From positions 18,686,628 through 18,750,627 of the forward strand of contig CM119263.1 in the NCBI GenBank assembly GCA_051294375.1: a DNA stretch of 64,000 nt, in the 5' to 3' direction. Shown here in pieces: positions 44,532-58,619 of this stretch (within the stretch, counting starts at the first letter, position 1; the number at the start of each line of letters is the position of its first letter). The translations under genes were made by a program, and so were the position numbers. Source of the stretch: Paraspadella gotoi (Eukaryota; Chaetognatha). The notes below the pieces were generated by a model. That model did not search any database, was not told the origin of the DNA, and saw only the letters and a list, made by a program, of their open reading frames with translations.

Positions 44532-47036
44532 TTAAATGTCACGTATAAGTTTTTTCTCCTTTTTCTTTTTTTTTTCTTCAATTAACTTTTAAAAATAAAT
44601 AGAATATGAAAAAAAATTTAGTCTCACTAAAGTTAAAACTACAAAAATTAAAAAAGTCATGCCGCTGTCTCCCTAGTCCCCAGCCTTATGAGAAAAGAAA
44701 AAAATAACATCCGCTTTGCGAATTCATTAAAAACTGAAAAAGTATCATTTCCAGAGCGCACCATCAAATTTTCTTTACTAGATTACTTTTTTTTTAGTAT
44801 AATGCGACAGAAAATCGAAGTTTTTCGAGGAATATTATATTCGATCAACGAATGTACTCGCTATTGGTTTAGGCTACCAATCTCATTATATTGACCTATA
44901 AGAAAAATATAACATAATTTCATGCAAAAAGAAATGTTTCTAAAAAAGTTTATAATCTGTTTTTGAAATACATTATAACATAGAATACCTTCTATAACAT
45001 ATTGCAATTTTCATAACAACGGTTCAATAAAATTGTTAAATTCCCTTAAAAGTATGTTCCAACGTGAGTTTTCTATATCTCTGTGATAATTTATTTTATT
45101 TTTTTTTCCTGAACATTATTACGCCTTCCATGTGCTTAGTCCCTGTCATACCTCAGTCTGTACTCAGTCTGTACTCAGTCTGTATCTCAGTCTGTACCTC
45201 AGTCTGTACATGGCTTAAGGATGCGATCGTGGGTCAATCCTTTCTAAAACCCATTATTGAATATTTTACGATGTTCATTTTCTGTTAATTATTATCAGTG
45301 TTCATTGCGGTTTTTTACTATTAATATCTTTACTTTAACTAGTATTTCTCATTTTTCAAATAATTCTTTAATTATATTATAATTATATCATAATAACATT
45401 TTTTGAACATCATATTGACCCACGGAATAAGCTTTAAGCCAAGAAAAGGGCGTGGCTTGTAAGATCAATTGATGATATATTGATAGTTTTTTTTTATTGT
45501 CTCTTAAAAATATTTTTCAGACACATGTATACATAATTATTCATAGTTCATAATATTTGTTAAAAGTCATCGGTTAAAATCTATTTAAAACTGAATTTAA
45601 ATTGCGGAAAGCTTAATAGAACTTCAAATGCTTCTAGTCAATTTTTAAACCGATCATAGAGAGACAATGAATTACAAATGGCCATAATAATATATTGCAA
45701 CTATAATTGTAGTTGTTAGAAAAATAAGCGTTTTGTACATAAACATGTTAGTCATTATGTTTGTATAAATTATGAGTTCTAGCTGTACAGAACTACGTTA
45801 AATGACTTACTTTTCTTTTCTTTTGTAACTCAGTGATGCCAGTCTATCTGGAGGTCTGTAGCCATAATTTCAAAAAACACCATTTCCGAAACCGAACGAA
45901 ACAATGCCATTTTTTTTTATTTTATGCCAAAATGCTTCTATTTTCTACAAGACCTCCAACGCGAAAATTACCCTGCTCTATTTATGTAACATTTGGTAAT
46001 CGTGGAAATTAAGCTTCAACGGATGATTAAATGAAAGGGAAGAGGAGGAAATCATCAAAAATTATCAGAAAAATATACAACGGTAACGATTTTTAAATAT
46101 TCTATTAAACTAGAATTTGTATTTAAAAAATGTAATTACCATAATTTAAATTGTATTTCAAACAAAAATTAAGTATTAAGTGACCCCTTATCTAAACTTA
46201 CTTCTATCCTTAAATTACCCCCTCGCCCTAAAGTCTTCCCTAACCCTAAACTCACCCTTAAACTCTTACTTTTAACGCGATAATTTGTTTAACCTTAATA
46301 TTGAGGCGACTTACGACCGGTCTAATATTTAATACTCAATATTTAATATTTTATATTTGATACATCTAAATGATTAAATATCAATAACAATAACGAAAAG
46401 TTTTTCTCCGAATTCTAATTGATTTTTTATGAGAAACTATCCTCTTCCTCGCTATCTTTGTTTAATAACTTTTATTTTGTTTAATAAGAAAAATCTTACT
46501 CTTCCCATGCCTATTGGCTGCAGTTTATGCCTCATTCCCACGAAGGCCTAACATTTGTATGTAATAAAACAGTATAAAATCTCTGAATGTTATTATTTAA
46601 AACTCAATAGTTTCTTACTTTTAAGAGGCAAAAATTTATCCTGGAGAGAGTTAGTTATGGATTTTCTTACGACTATATGGCCATGGGTTTATCAAAAATT
46701 CTTACACGTTACACGATATAAAGACCATCGAAAGTCCATCGTATGACAATCGTAAGACGAATAGTAAGACCATCGGAAGATCGGCGACAAAAGGCAAGCG
46801 CCATTTTAATTCAGTTCACATGATTACAACTCTAGATGGCGAATAGACTAAATATAGTTTAAAAAAACAAAACAAAAGTTACCCCAAGTTTTCAAACATG
46901 CTGATTATTTTCAAGTTCATGATATTGAGAATGGTTTATCTTGATCAAAATTGTATAAACTAAAACTTTGATTATGAAATTGGTACAACCAATATAAATA
47001 TTCATTTAATAAATAAGCTATCTTGCCCCTGACTTT

Positions 47037-47110
47037 GGACAGGCTTTGGTGGTTTAAGGCCTCCATCACTCTTACAAGATAATGACATAGCAGGTCCCTG
47101 CAAGCTTTCA
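47037..47110 (+). repeat. Short interspersed repeat, copy 2
   Basis: Diverged copy of 9215-9290 with the GACAGGC, AGGCCTCC and ATAGCAGG blocks in the same order. A SINE-head-like segment (GAGGTAGGTCGCCTC) occurs about 250 bp further on, near 47335, mirroring the arrangement at 9365. Confidence 0.4.
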
Positions 47111-48639
47111 ATCAAGACTCTCTCACAGTCTCGTTTATTCACTCCCAGAGTACCTGGCTTCCCTATCAATGAAGTGGTATAATATTTCAAAGAATGTTTC
47201 AATTGTAAGAAAAGACCACTCCCTTAAGAAGTATTATTATTATGTGATATATACGGATGTAGAACATAAAGAATAGACCTTGATCTGACAGGAGCAAGCG
47301 TAAAGAGAAGTGTGCAAGAGTAACATTAGGTAAGGCCTGAGGTAGGTCGCCTCAAATTAAAGATTTGAAAATTTTATAATCTCAAAAATATTTTATGTGT
47401 TTTCTAATTCTTTATACATTGACTAGGATTATAGGTATTAATCGAGACTCAATAATAATCGCGAGCATTTAAAGCTTCTCTGACACAACGTTTAACTTGG
47501 ACTACGATGTTCTTCGGAAGTATCGTGTTTTTGGTATATGCTCACGTTCAAAATCTTTCACAGCTTACACGTAGCTAATAACCAACTACGGAAGAAAAAA
47601 GTCATTGAAGGCTTTTAAATTTATTTGTAAAAACGTGACATGTATTTACATTACAAGTCAAAAATATCGGATAAAGTGATAGAGTATAATGGTTAACAGT
47701 AAATCAAAAAGTCGGATCCGGGAATGGAAATCATTTGGGTTGCGAAGTTGGTGCAATTTGAATTGCGAATTTTTTTTTAATACGACGCAATATTATAAAT
47801 TAATGAAACAATGCAAAACGTAAAGCAAAAGCAATAACCAGAAAAGGTCGAGATTAAATTAGTGCGTTCCTTAATGTTTTTATTCTTTGTTTAGAACTAA
47901 GAAAGAACGTTTTTGTTTGTTTTTGTTTTAAAAATTTCAAGACTTGGTACCGAACAAAACGAACTTCGCCACTGATGCTCAAACTTCAAACAAAAAAAAA
48001 AACAAAAGGGGAAGAGAAGCGACGACTGGCGGACAAAAGCGCAACCGATCGCCCGAAGGTTAATATTCGTAGTCTATAGTAATTAAATTTTTTTTAAAGT
48101 CAGTGAAAAGAAAAGTATTTATTTTTAGCGTTAGAGAACTTATTTAAAAGGAATCGTAACCCACGAACGGTTAAAACGTCGACGCGCACGAGTGTAAAGC
48201 GAAAAAATAAAGCGAAGGGATGACAACAGATTTTCGTTGGCAAGGATAAAAGAAAAAAGATCGAACTCGATCCTAATTGGAGGAGAAGATGAAGAGGAAG
48301 GGGTGGATGATGGGCGAGAGATAAAAAAATCTGGGGCGGGGTTACGGCCGTGAGGAGCGAAGGGGGGAGGGAAAACGAGAAAGATAAGTGAATGAAGGCC
48401 TCTGAGCAGTAAAGATCGGCGATAGGCAGGGCGAAAAAAAGTGCCAGCCTTTGCTGGATAGAACGCGGCAGGACCACGTCCAGGAGCAGGAGGGGGAAAT
48501 GCCTCGGGGTGGGGTAGGCGGGTAAGGGGGGGGGCAGCTAAATTATAAAAAAAAAAAAACTGCGGAGTCTATGTTTCCTTCGACAGTAAAAACGCGGTAC
48601 TTGTTTGGCGCCGGGAGGAAACCTTTGTCACGCGGTAAA

Positions 48640-48662
48640 GACGGGACGCGTGACGTCACACG
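48640..48662. promoter_or_regulatory. CRE-like palindrome in a CpG-rich patch
   Basis: GTGACGTCACACG contains a full TGACGTCA palindrome within CpG-rich sequence (48590-48670). This resembles a promoter core, but no adjacent conserved coding exon was found on either strand. Confidence 0.25.
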
Positions 48663-50804
48663 TTACGGATGGTGATCAACGATTCGGTTTTTTTAATTTA
48701 ATTTTTTGTTGTTGTTGTTGTTTTGTTTCCATTCTGTTATTATTTTTGTAATAGGGCCACGAGCCTAATGTACGATAAGGCGCTACCGATATCAGCGAGT
48801 GGCACGATTATAAACAGTGTTATCAATGTCAGCAAGGTGCCATAATGAAACTAAATGACAGTAATGACACTGTAACACCGAGAGACTTTAATTAGCCGGT
48901 GTGTCATCAATGTCGCCGATATGCCACAATGACAGGAAATTAGAGTAACAGAGGAATAGATGCAACATGCGGCCGTTAAATCCATGAAAAGCCGCATATA
49001 CCATTTCGAACGGAATTGCCAACTTTGATGACACTCTGGGAGAAATAGATGACAATATTCTTTCGGTATCTTCCGATTCATGAAATATCAGTTAAAATTG
49101 ACGTCATTGGCTAATGATAGACCACTAAACTTCAAATATAAAGCCAAAATATGCTAGACTGCTGAAAAATATTTTGTTACACTTGAAATGAAGATACGGG
49201 AAGGCATCGTTATCGATTTCAATGTCACAAACGTTGGCTTAACACATCGAAAATGAAACCTAACATATCGCAACAAATAACATCAAATAGATTGGTATCG
49301 TGCATTGGAAGTTTGACTTAAATTTCGTAGTAATGCGGGAAAAGACAAGTATTGAACTTAAATGAAAAGCGCGCTTTGTTTTATTCTCAATTGATACATG
49401 GCCTAAAGTAAAATTATGATTTTGTGGGTTTTTTGTATCATTAAAATTAATATTGACTCATGTATCAATCATAGTAATTACCTACTACTTCTACAAAATA
49501 GAGAAAAAATAAATGATCGTAATCTAAGAAATTTTATATCATAGATAAAATAAATAATTTTAGCCAAACCTTTTTTAATATAAAAAAGGAGGTTTTAGGA
49601 GGTATGCTAAAATGTAAAAAGTTTTATCATTTGCTGCTAATACTTTTTTAAGACCTGTTATCATCACACAAACGAGAAAGCAACACATATTGAAAATCAT
49701 TTTCATCTATAAGAAACCTTTAGCGTGAAAAATATGTAGCTTCTTGTAATTGGCATGTTTCGCATCCAAGTAAAGGAGATTTGCACAAAAAAGTAAGAAA
49801 CCCAAGGAAGTGCGTGTTTCTCGAGAAAAGGGTGAGAGGTGAAGACAGAAAACATAAGACAAAACAAAGAGAAGTATTTTTTCTAATTTTATAACTTAAT
49901 AATATAGCATAGGAAAATGAGATGCTAAAATCGTTTTATCTACGTACTAAAGAGAAAAAACGTTGCCAGACATGTATCAATACATGTCTGGCACACACAT
50001 ATATCTTACAAGTTTAACACAAAAAAAAATAAAAAAATAAAGACAAACTCAAATAAAAAAAGATTTGCACATCGCAAGTGACGGAATACTCGTGAAAAAA
50101 AAATCCTAACAAGATGGGTCACCTCAATATTCAGAGGTTCTTTGATAGATTTTTTTTGATCAACATATCATTAGTTCAATATATTAATCCAAGACATTGG
50201 TGCTGATCAATTAGTGACGGTAAAAAAGGGAACCAGTGAAAAACCGAAAATAAAAGTTACGCAGGTTATTTTGAAGGAGGTCGATTCATAAATAATAGTA
50301 ATACAAAACTCGACATTACAGTCTATACAAATTCTAATGTGGGCAGCGAAGGTCACTTAAACTGGCACGAAAAAAGTAACAAAGGATTGTGGGGTGTTTG
50401 CAAATGAGACAAATCGGTAAAAAGCGAAGGTTTTTTTTACATGTTTACTTCGACAAATTTAATTGATGCGACGCGCAATAATTAGTTTCCATGCAAGCTG
50501 AGCTTCATCACTTTTACGAAAATCGACATGCATTGAAAAATTCCTCTTTGAATCGGCATTTTTGATGGATGCTATGAGCAGCAACTAATGATTAGAATCC
50601 ACCCTCTATTTAATTTTTATTACTATGTAGAGTAATTTTGTAAAGATTTTAAAACCGAAATAAACTATTTAGCGCGTATTAGACTGATTTTAAAAAAAAA
50701 TTATCTTTTTTTGTAGTAAACGCAACTGAAATCATACTATCGAGGCGGATTACCCAATTCTTAAGCTGTTTATAAGCGCTTTTGTGTGGGGTAATAAAAC
50801 TTTG

Positions 50805-51002
50805 TTAATAATGGTGGTGAATTGTCGTCATAAGTTGCCAAGCATAGACTTTTTCAGGCATGCCGCCCTTAGTAAAACGTACTTTATATTTAAAACCAAT
50901 CATTAACTGGGAAATGCACCTAAAGTTTGTTTCCGGATTCAAAAAATATTCCATTATTATGTTTAATTTTTGTTCATAGTTAAGTAAAGTTTTAACAAAC
51001 AC
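50805..51002 (-). pseudogene. Possible transposase relic (piggyBac-like motif)
   Basis: The frame contains QLMIGFKYKVRFTKGGMPEK. Its pattern (acidic/polar-LM-x-x-FK-x-x-x-x-F-x-x-x-x-P-x-K) resembles the conserved FKGR...YMP-K motif of piggyBac-family transposases. Flanking frames do not continue the similarity, so it would be a short decayed fragment. The match rests on one motif and could be chance. Confidence 0.22.
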
Positions 51003-53155
51003 TCGATATCTTTAAAAAAGCAGAATATAAAACCAAATATATTACAATAAACATCATTTCAAACTAGGAATAAACGGCACATGTGAAGGTTTAATAAGGC
51101 AGCACTAATCAAGCATCATGTGAATGATAACTTTTAAATATTATAATTGTGATGGGATTTCCCATACTATAGGTAAATATACATTTCATAGAAATGACTA
51201 TGCTCTGTTATGTTGCATGCGTGTTTGAAGAAGTCAGTTTTTTTTCTCAATAATTTTGAACAATAAAGGATACTTATCAATAAACTGACTTGTTCAAATG
51301 TTGACAGCTGACACAACAAAACCAATATTTGAAGCTCGGCAATGTTTAAAAGAAAAACTAATGACAAATGATCACTCAAGCGTTGAAACATAGTTATTAC
51401 AAGAGCTATACAACTCGTTGAGATCGCTTGAAGGTTAATATTTCTTTTTTAAGAAGCTCAGGAAAGCGTAAAAAGCAGAAAGGTAATCTTATTTACCCAA
51501 TTAATTTTATATTTTTATTTCTCGTGACAGTTTTCAGTGGTGCCTTACTTCGCAAAAGGGTTGGGTGATTCTAATTTTGTTATTTGTGGCAGAATAGATT
51601 TAGGGACCAATTGATTTATATCTATATCACAATAGCAATTTTGAGTGTAAGCCGATGTAAGGAAAGGGTAATCCGGGAAACACTTTCAAAACGATTTAAA
51701 GACATATTACTAATATATTTACCCGATTTCTGAATAATTCATTGGATCAAACAAGGGGGGGTATCTGCTTCCTGTCTATAGCATACTGTCCTTATGATCG
51801 TCTTCTAATTTTGGATTCTGATATTGAACCAAACTTCCACCATGCCAATACTCGGCTCCTTGTTGATGTACGGGTTTCCGCGAAGCTATGGATCTACTGC
51901 TCGTCCACGTTTTTGCAGCATGAATGAGAAAGTAACAAAGCAAAGTATAAAAAAGAATAAAATTAGTTTGAGAGAAATACAATTAGATTTTCTTTTATTT
52001 TATGGAAAAAATAATTTTCATATTCTGTTGAATTTTCATGGTTTTTAACAAAATGACTGTCATTTCGTTGAATAGCATTAAATCGGGGTTTTTTTTACCG
52101 AATTTTTCCTGTATTGTGAATATCATCTATATTAATAATTATATGATAAAGGTGCATTCATTCATATACTGATATTCAGTAAAGGGGCAACTAACTGTGC
52201 CGATATATTATGAAATTATGTTCAATCTCACTGTTGGTTATTTAAGGTTATTCATAAGTATTGCAGTAAACTAAGTAGAGTGCTTAACAATTTTTCTTCA
52301 GTTCTAAAGTTTCGTTTTTTTGAATAGAGGGCCGTCCAGAAGTTTTCTTTAGAATATCACACAAACTGACAAAACAAATTAAAGTGATGAAAATATCTTT
52401 TTTAAGTTTTTTTTTTATTGATTTATAAATTACATTTTATCTGCACGACCCCGAAAGCCAATGTTGCATCATAAAGATGGTTACTGATAATGTAAGACTT
52501 TGCTCATGCAATTATTAAAATGAAAAGAAACTTAAAGAAAAATAAAGATTAAGCATTTGACGACAGTGTGTGAAAAAGGACTTAAGTATGTTTACGTTCT
52601 CTCGCAAGTGGTATTGAGTTAGTTAAAAGAATTTTCGTATTGCTTAAATTACTGCATAATTCAATTTTAAATCTTCTCAAAAAGACTGACTTTTTTGCTT
52701 ATATATCTGCAACAAAGGTAATGCTATCTTGATTCAAGGTAAAACTAGTTAATTTATATCAGAAGAAAATTGTTAAACATCGAAAGCAATACAGCAATCA
52801 GTGTTTTTGTTCATAGTAAGAAAAATAAAGAAACCTTCCCCAAGGGCTAAAGAGGCACAATTCTAACAAACGAAACCATAACTATGGAATTTCGTTTCCA
52901 GATGTGATAAATTATTCAAGATTAACTTCTATAATTACTTTTAGCTTCGTCAAGCAAAACGTTCGAAATGATAAAAATGAAAAAAACTATTTTTTTATAA
53001 TGGGATTAGTAGACGAAAAAAAAAGCCAAAGCTTCACATTCGTCGGCCGTCCGTACTTTGGTATTTTCAGTTTGCGAAAGATGAGTTTGATGACGACAAA
53101 TGAAACCTGACTTTTTTTGAAAAAGGCTCGATATGACATCTCCCGGAGACAAATG

Positions 53156-53222
53156 GAGCGAGAGAGAGTTAGAGATGAAAGAGAGATTAAGAGCGAGAGG
53201 GAGAGTGAGAAGCGAGAGAGAA
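53156..53222. repeat. Imperfect (GA)n array
   Basis: GA-rich stretch with GCGAGAG interruptions. Confidence 0.8.
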
Positions 53223-53394
53223 AAGGGGGGATATGTCACACGATCACATGTCGCTTCCCCGACTTCACGGATCGGAGAACTCGGTCCTCCACTTTGGCGT
53301 TCTGAATTCACAGTTTGAATTCGAGAGACGTAGTTGGGTGAGTGAAAAATGTAAAATTGAAAAAAGAAAGAAGAAGAATTGAGCCTATGTTTCG

Positions 53395-53567
<173 letters not shown>

Positions 53568-54349
53568 TACTGAAGCGACACAAATTTGACCATAAATCGC
53601 TGATTTTGCATGCAAGAAAATTTACAAAGACTTAAATATTTACTATTTGCTTGTGGTGAAATCATCTATTTCAAATTTATAAAAATCTGAAAAATATAAA
53701 TGTGTTAAGATACCAACGTGATAAAAATATTTAAAGCTGTGACGTCAAATTTTACTCAATAAGATTAAGTTAATTTTCAAATAAAAACTTACTGTCAAAA
53801 AGCTTTTTATAAATGGAACTGAACTTCCCAAAAATGGTATTATCTATTGCTTATTTGCTCTAATTAACGCATGCTCGATAGTAAATATTTTATAAAATTT
53901 TCGCTTAGACTTAATTATTTTTGAAATAAATTTTCACTACACCGTAAAGCACACAATTACTAATTACATATGAAACAAAAAACTTTGCTTCACTCAAACA
54001 CTAAAGCGAGGACGAAATTTTGAAAAAGATTCAGTAACAAAGAGTGATTCTAAATAAAAGGCTAATGACCCCAACATGAAATTAAGTAAATAAGAAAAAA
54101 TTTCAGCTTGTAAAACTTTTCTCAATCAAAACGTAACACCATCAATAACTAATCATTTATATTCCACGTTAAGAAAAAAACAATCTTAAATAATTTTTTT
54201 ATCATTTTCTAACAATGCAGATTCCAATCTTCCAGCATGATAATAATTTGGTCAAACTCTGTTCAAACTCAGTTATAATCAACTTAGTAAGATATTCTCT
54301 TATCTAACTCACGAAGAAATTCAACAACTACCCCTGACTTCGCTGGGCC

Positions 54350-57300
54350 TTACCTATACTTGGCCGCTTGAAACATGCTCCAGAGTCTGTTGATGATGAC
54401 TGAGACGACGACGCCGCCAACGTTGATCTCGACGAGTTGGAGGATGAAGACGGCGTCGCGATGGAGGTACTTTGAGGTGAAGTTTTCGCAGAGCTGGAGA
54501 TCGAGCGAGACGCCCTCCTCTTTGGCCCGGACGAGGTATTCCCGGACAAAGTGATTGCGTCGATAACTGAGACGGAAAGATGAAAACTCCATCATTTATT
54601 TGTTCAATAAAATCTACGCTTTTTTGTGGTTGTTGTTGTTTTTTGTTTGTTTTTTTTGTTTTTTTTTGCTTGGCAAAAATCAGGACAGAAAAAAATCTGA
54701 AGAGGAGCCAATGTATTTTTAAAGGTTAACATAAATCACTTTTTCTTCATAAAATTATTGAATTATTTTTTAAAACAATCTTTTCTATGACTAAGCTATA
54801 AAGTTTTTTTTTTTTTTTTCGTAAGTACAAAATTGGAACTGAATCTCACGACTCCATATATTTACGAGCAGTTTATCCAGAGCCAACGAACGAAGTTCAA
54901 CACGGAGACGAAAGCCAGCAATTGAAGCAGCAGAACGACGAGCGTGAAGATCTTGTCGTTGTAAATGTTTATGGGTAAGACACATTCGATGGTGTAGGGG
55001 AGCTTGTCGCCGTCCCTCTGGATGTACATCCGGCAGATGGTGCTCACGGGAAAATTTCGGGAACTGAGGGTAGAGGAAGTGCGGTGGGGATTGCAGAGTA
55101 AATCAGTGCGATCACTCGAGTAAAACGGAAGCAAAATCCTCTCAAGACCTGAATCTCAGTCACTCTTGCACGCACTCTCATCCACGCACACTTTTCTTCA
55201 TTTTTCATGCATCACAATTTTTCTTTCGACCCTTTTTACTCACCTTTCCCACGTCTGATTGACGACCAGCTTGTGCACAACGGTGTAGCCGTGCGTGAAG
55301 AGGTTGACGTCGTGATCGATGCCGAGAAACGCCAGCAGCATGTACAGCTGTCCGGCGATGTTCCCCATGTAGAGGAGTTTGTGGAACAGGTAGAGGATGT
55401 ACAGCGAGTTGCCGTACTTGGTTCCCACGCAGATGACCTGAGCGATCTTATACCAACAAGAGGTAGGAGGTTCGTAGGAGGGTCGGGACTTAAGCCCGAC
55501 GAACCTGAGAAAATATAATGGGCGTGGCTTGACGACATCCGACTCTTTGATTCATCTCCTTCAAACTAACCTGTTGAACTGAATGACGAAATTGTGGACG
55601 ACGGCTTCGAGGTTGTCGCTGTTGTCGTTGTTTTCGTTCGCCAGAGATGTTTGATGGCGCGGCGGGGCGTAAATTTAAGTCGAGACGCGAAGAGAAATCC
55701 AATTTAAAATATATTTTTTAAATTAATAAAGATGGTATTTGATTATATACATATACATATATCAACCGTTATATTAGCTGTTTATCGTTCGTAATAATTT
55801 AGGTCTATCACATTTTCATACACATGCGAGGTGCCGAGGTATTTTAGAGTCTTGAACCTACTCTGTGTCATGAATTCTGGCGATGTCGTGAGCTCCGACC
55901 ATCAGGGATTCGATGTGAACACCGGCTCTCGCAGCAAACGATTTCCAAATCCGGAAGGGCAGGTAAAAAAATAGCGACATCACCAGCAGGAATACTGGGT
56001 GGGTTCGGGGAATCAGGGAAGGTGGGAGGGTAGGGTTGAATAAGAAAGTCGGATGATGTAAATTCAAGATGAAGAGGAGAAAGAAGGGCCAAGGTAGGAT
56101 GGATGGAGTTCTTAAACAAAAATATAAACGAAGCGGTTCACATTTGTCGGTTTCGCGATGCACCCTGATCCCATAACAGATAGCATAACGATTAAAAGGG
56201 AGTAGCTCAGAGATAGGAAGGAAAGGGAAAGAAAAGAGGCGTTCGCCGTTTGGCGACAGAATAATAAAGTTGGCAAAGGAAGATGGGTGCGCGCAAAGAA
56301 AGGGAGAGTGCGTACAAATAATGAGTGTGCGCACGAAAAGAATCTGGAGCGTGAGGGAAGAGAACGCAAAATCTAATCCGAGCACGCGCTCGATATGACG
56401 GACGAAATTTTAGCAGAAATTTCTTAACAAAAACATAATAATTTGCGAAACCCAAGAAGTTGTTTGTTTAAAAAAAAAAGAATAATAATAATTTACCTGG
56501 TGAATATTGATAATAAGAAATCGGAACGAGTCGACCCTTCGTATATGGGTCTACGTAACCGGTTACGTATCGTCCCTAAAAACAAAATTGTCAATGAATC
56601 GTGAACAAGTCAAGTGTTTCGATTCTTTTAAAATATTATTCTTTTAACTTAATCGCTGAAACGAAGTTTTATAGTGTGTGTGAGTGAAATATTCTGAAAG
56701 TGTTATAAACAAGAAAAAAAAATCATCCTAAATGTTACATACAGACAGAACACTGATAGATATTTTTTTTTTAAATCCGCTTTGGCTGCTGACTAAGGGT
56801 TGGAAAGATCTTATTCAAAATGCTTCCACACTCAACAATTCAAGTAATTTTTTAATACGTTATCTGTTCCTGTCATCATTCGGCACCCTTGTATCTAATT
56901 ATCTTAATTCTCCTAAATATCCGACAAAAAAGCAAACAAACAAAGAAAAACATGAATAAAAACTTCTAAAAATAACTTAAAATGCATGAAATGCTATGCA
57001 CGTGAACTGCGTTTCCCTCTGTGTACCTGGCGTTTCATCTCTTGGTCTTTCTCCTGGGTTCCCTATTAAAAGTAAAACGATAATGAAAAGTTTCATAAAC
57101 TATCTTTCGAAAAAGGAAAAAAAGGGAAACAATTGTCTGGGAATTATTTGTGTATCAGAATTTTGATAATAAAATATACAAATTAAATTAAAAATAGCAA
57201 ATGATTTTTTCCTTATTACATACAAGCGGTGGCTTTCTCGATAGGAAACGGCGTTGAAAGAGACTATGAGTATAGATACTCATTACTCAATCGAGATGAA

Positions 57301-58619
57301 AGAAAACTACACGAATTCAAAATAAAATGAAATTTTGCTAATTTTTTTGGTGAGAAGCAACACAAGGTTTTTCGTCCCCGACTCTCGACCCTTTGATAAA
57401 TGAGATTAATTTTTTTTGGCTAAGCAGAAAAATTATTACTGCGAGATGTCGAGGTGATAAATCGCCATTGTCAGAATATCGCTGACTGAAACAACATTCT
57501 TTTTTATTTTCCCCAAGTTATTCTGTTTTTATATTTTTTCCATGAATACAATTTTTTTTATCTTTCATCTTTTTATTCGAACAGAAGAGAACACGTGATC
57601 CGGCGACACTAAAAACTCTTGCTGTCGGAAATGTCTTTTGTGAGGATGGTATATTCTTTTTTCTTCTTTTTAATCTATTTTCTTTTTGTCTTTTAAAAAC
57701 CCGCATTTTCAGCCCTCTCAGTTTAGCAATTTTTTGACATACAAATTTAAAAAAGATCACCAGTCACCACGTCTCATTATTCTAAAAAAATACATATGTG
57801 TAAGTACGCATTTTTAACTTTTTACATCAAGGTTTTGACATTTTACAGTTGTTACCTCACCTTTTTAGGATAATAAGGCATTCCCATGAACCCGTCTTGA
57901 ATTCCCCTTCCCCGATGGAGGAAAGGTAGTCTACTTCTCTCTGGCAAAACCATTTCTTCTTTCTGCAATGATAAGAGTAAATAAAGCTTGTCACAGGACA
58001 CTTCCTAAAAACTAAATTCAAAATACATTCGTTTAAAAGAAAAAATTATAAAACACTTTCCAAAATTATCCATTGAAATTTACAGTTTTCAACTGTCTTT
58101 TTTTAAAAAGCTTTTTATTTTGCTCATGAATTTATCACGTGATGCATAACATAGCGCCCGCGTGGCTTGTTTTCTTTTGTTTTGTTTTGTTTTTTTCTAT
58201 TCATAAAAAAACTTTGGATTTAATTTCACCGACGCGTTTTGGCCATAAATCTTCGCGCGAAAGGAGGCGACCCTTCAACGGTCGACCGACAACGAGACCG
58301 GCCGACAAGATGGCGGCCGACAAGATGGCGGCAAAGATCGTAAAAGATCGTAAAAGTCTGTCGCGACCGAAGAATTATGGCTCGTGTCGCGTCACCTCGT
58401 TCACGGAGGTTATTGCAGATTATTGCAGTCGGATTTTAATTCTACTCGGTGCTCATTTCTCAATAAAGACAAACCAGAGCTTACTTTTTTTCCGTCTACG
58501 TCGCCGTCCTGAACGATGTAGTAAGTATCTTCGGCCCAACATTTCGAGTGCATATAGTCCGCTTGGTCTTCTGTGAATGTGGTGGGGGTCATGCATTGGA
58601 TGGGTTCTCCGACGTACTG
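54350..58619 (-). CDS. Innexin gap-junction protein, 5' exon(s) missing
   Basis: Exons in transcript order: 58485-58619, 57861-57962, 57027-57062, 56497-56575, 55862-55994, 55571-55618, 55244-55504, 54866-55063, 54350-54566. Phases join throughout and give 402 codons to the stop. The first visible exon encodes QYVGEPIQC and SKCW, the two extracellular-loop-1 cysteines. Then come YYPKK, ISYYQYSPVFLLVMSLFFYL (innexin YYQ motif entering membrane segment 2), a cytoplasmic loop, GTKYGNSLYILYLFHKLLYM (segment 3), FPVSTICRMY and YTIECVLPINIYNDKIF (loop-2 cysteines), a hydrophobic segment 4, and KYLHRDAVFILQLVEINVGG in the tail. Innexins form gap junctions and hemichannels in invertebrates. The N-terminus and segment 1 are not found up to 64000. 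Exons of 36 and 48 bp are short, and the 48-bp exon has a poor polypyrimidine tract. The stop may be a splice donor (AGGTAAGG). Confidence 0.88.
58306..58332 (+). promoter_or_regulatory. Tandem YY1-like CAAGATGGCGGC motifs
   Basis: CAAGATGGCGGC occurs at 58306-58317 and again at 58321-58332, 15 bp apart. This is the classic vertebrate YY1 recognition sequence, common just downstream of transcription starts. Here it lies in an intron of the innexin gene on the opposite strand, in a CpG-rich patch. It might mark an internal or antisense promoter. Confidence 0.35.

Noticed and set aside
48100-48477. Minus-strand Leu/Ser/Pro-rich open frame
   Set aside because: It is composed mainly of a CT-rich tract on that strand with no recognisable domain, although a CpG-rich patch lies nearby.
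54862-54866. Innexin ending at the TAA just after WINCS
   Set aside because: A GTAAAT donor just before that stop joins in phase to 54354-54566, which encodes the typical innexin tail motif KYLHRDAVFILQLVEIN.
58139-58576. Plus-strand frame containing repeated DKMAA
   Set aside because: The repeat comes from the tandem CAAGATGGCGGC motifs. The frame overlaps a confident innexin exon on the other strand and shows no family similarity.
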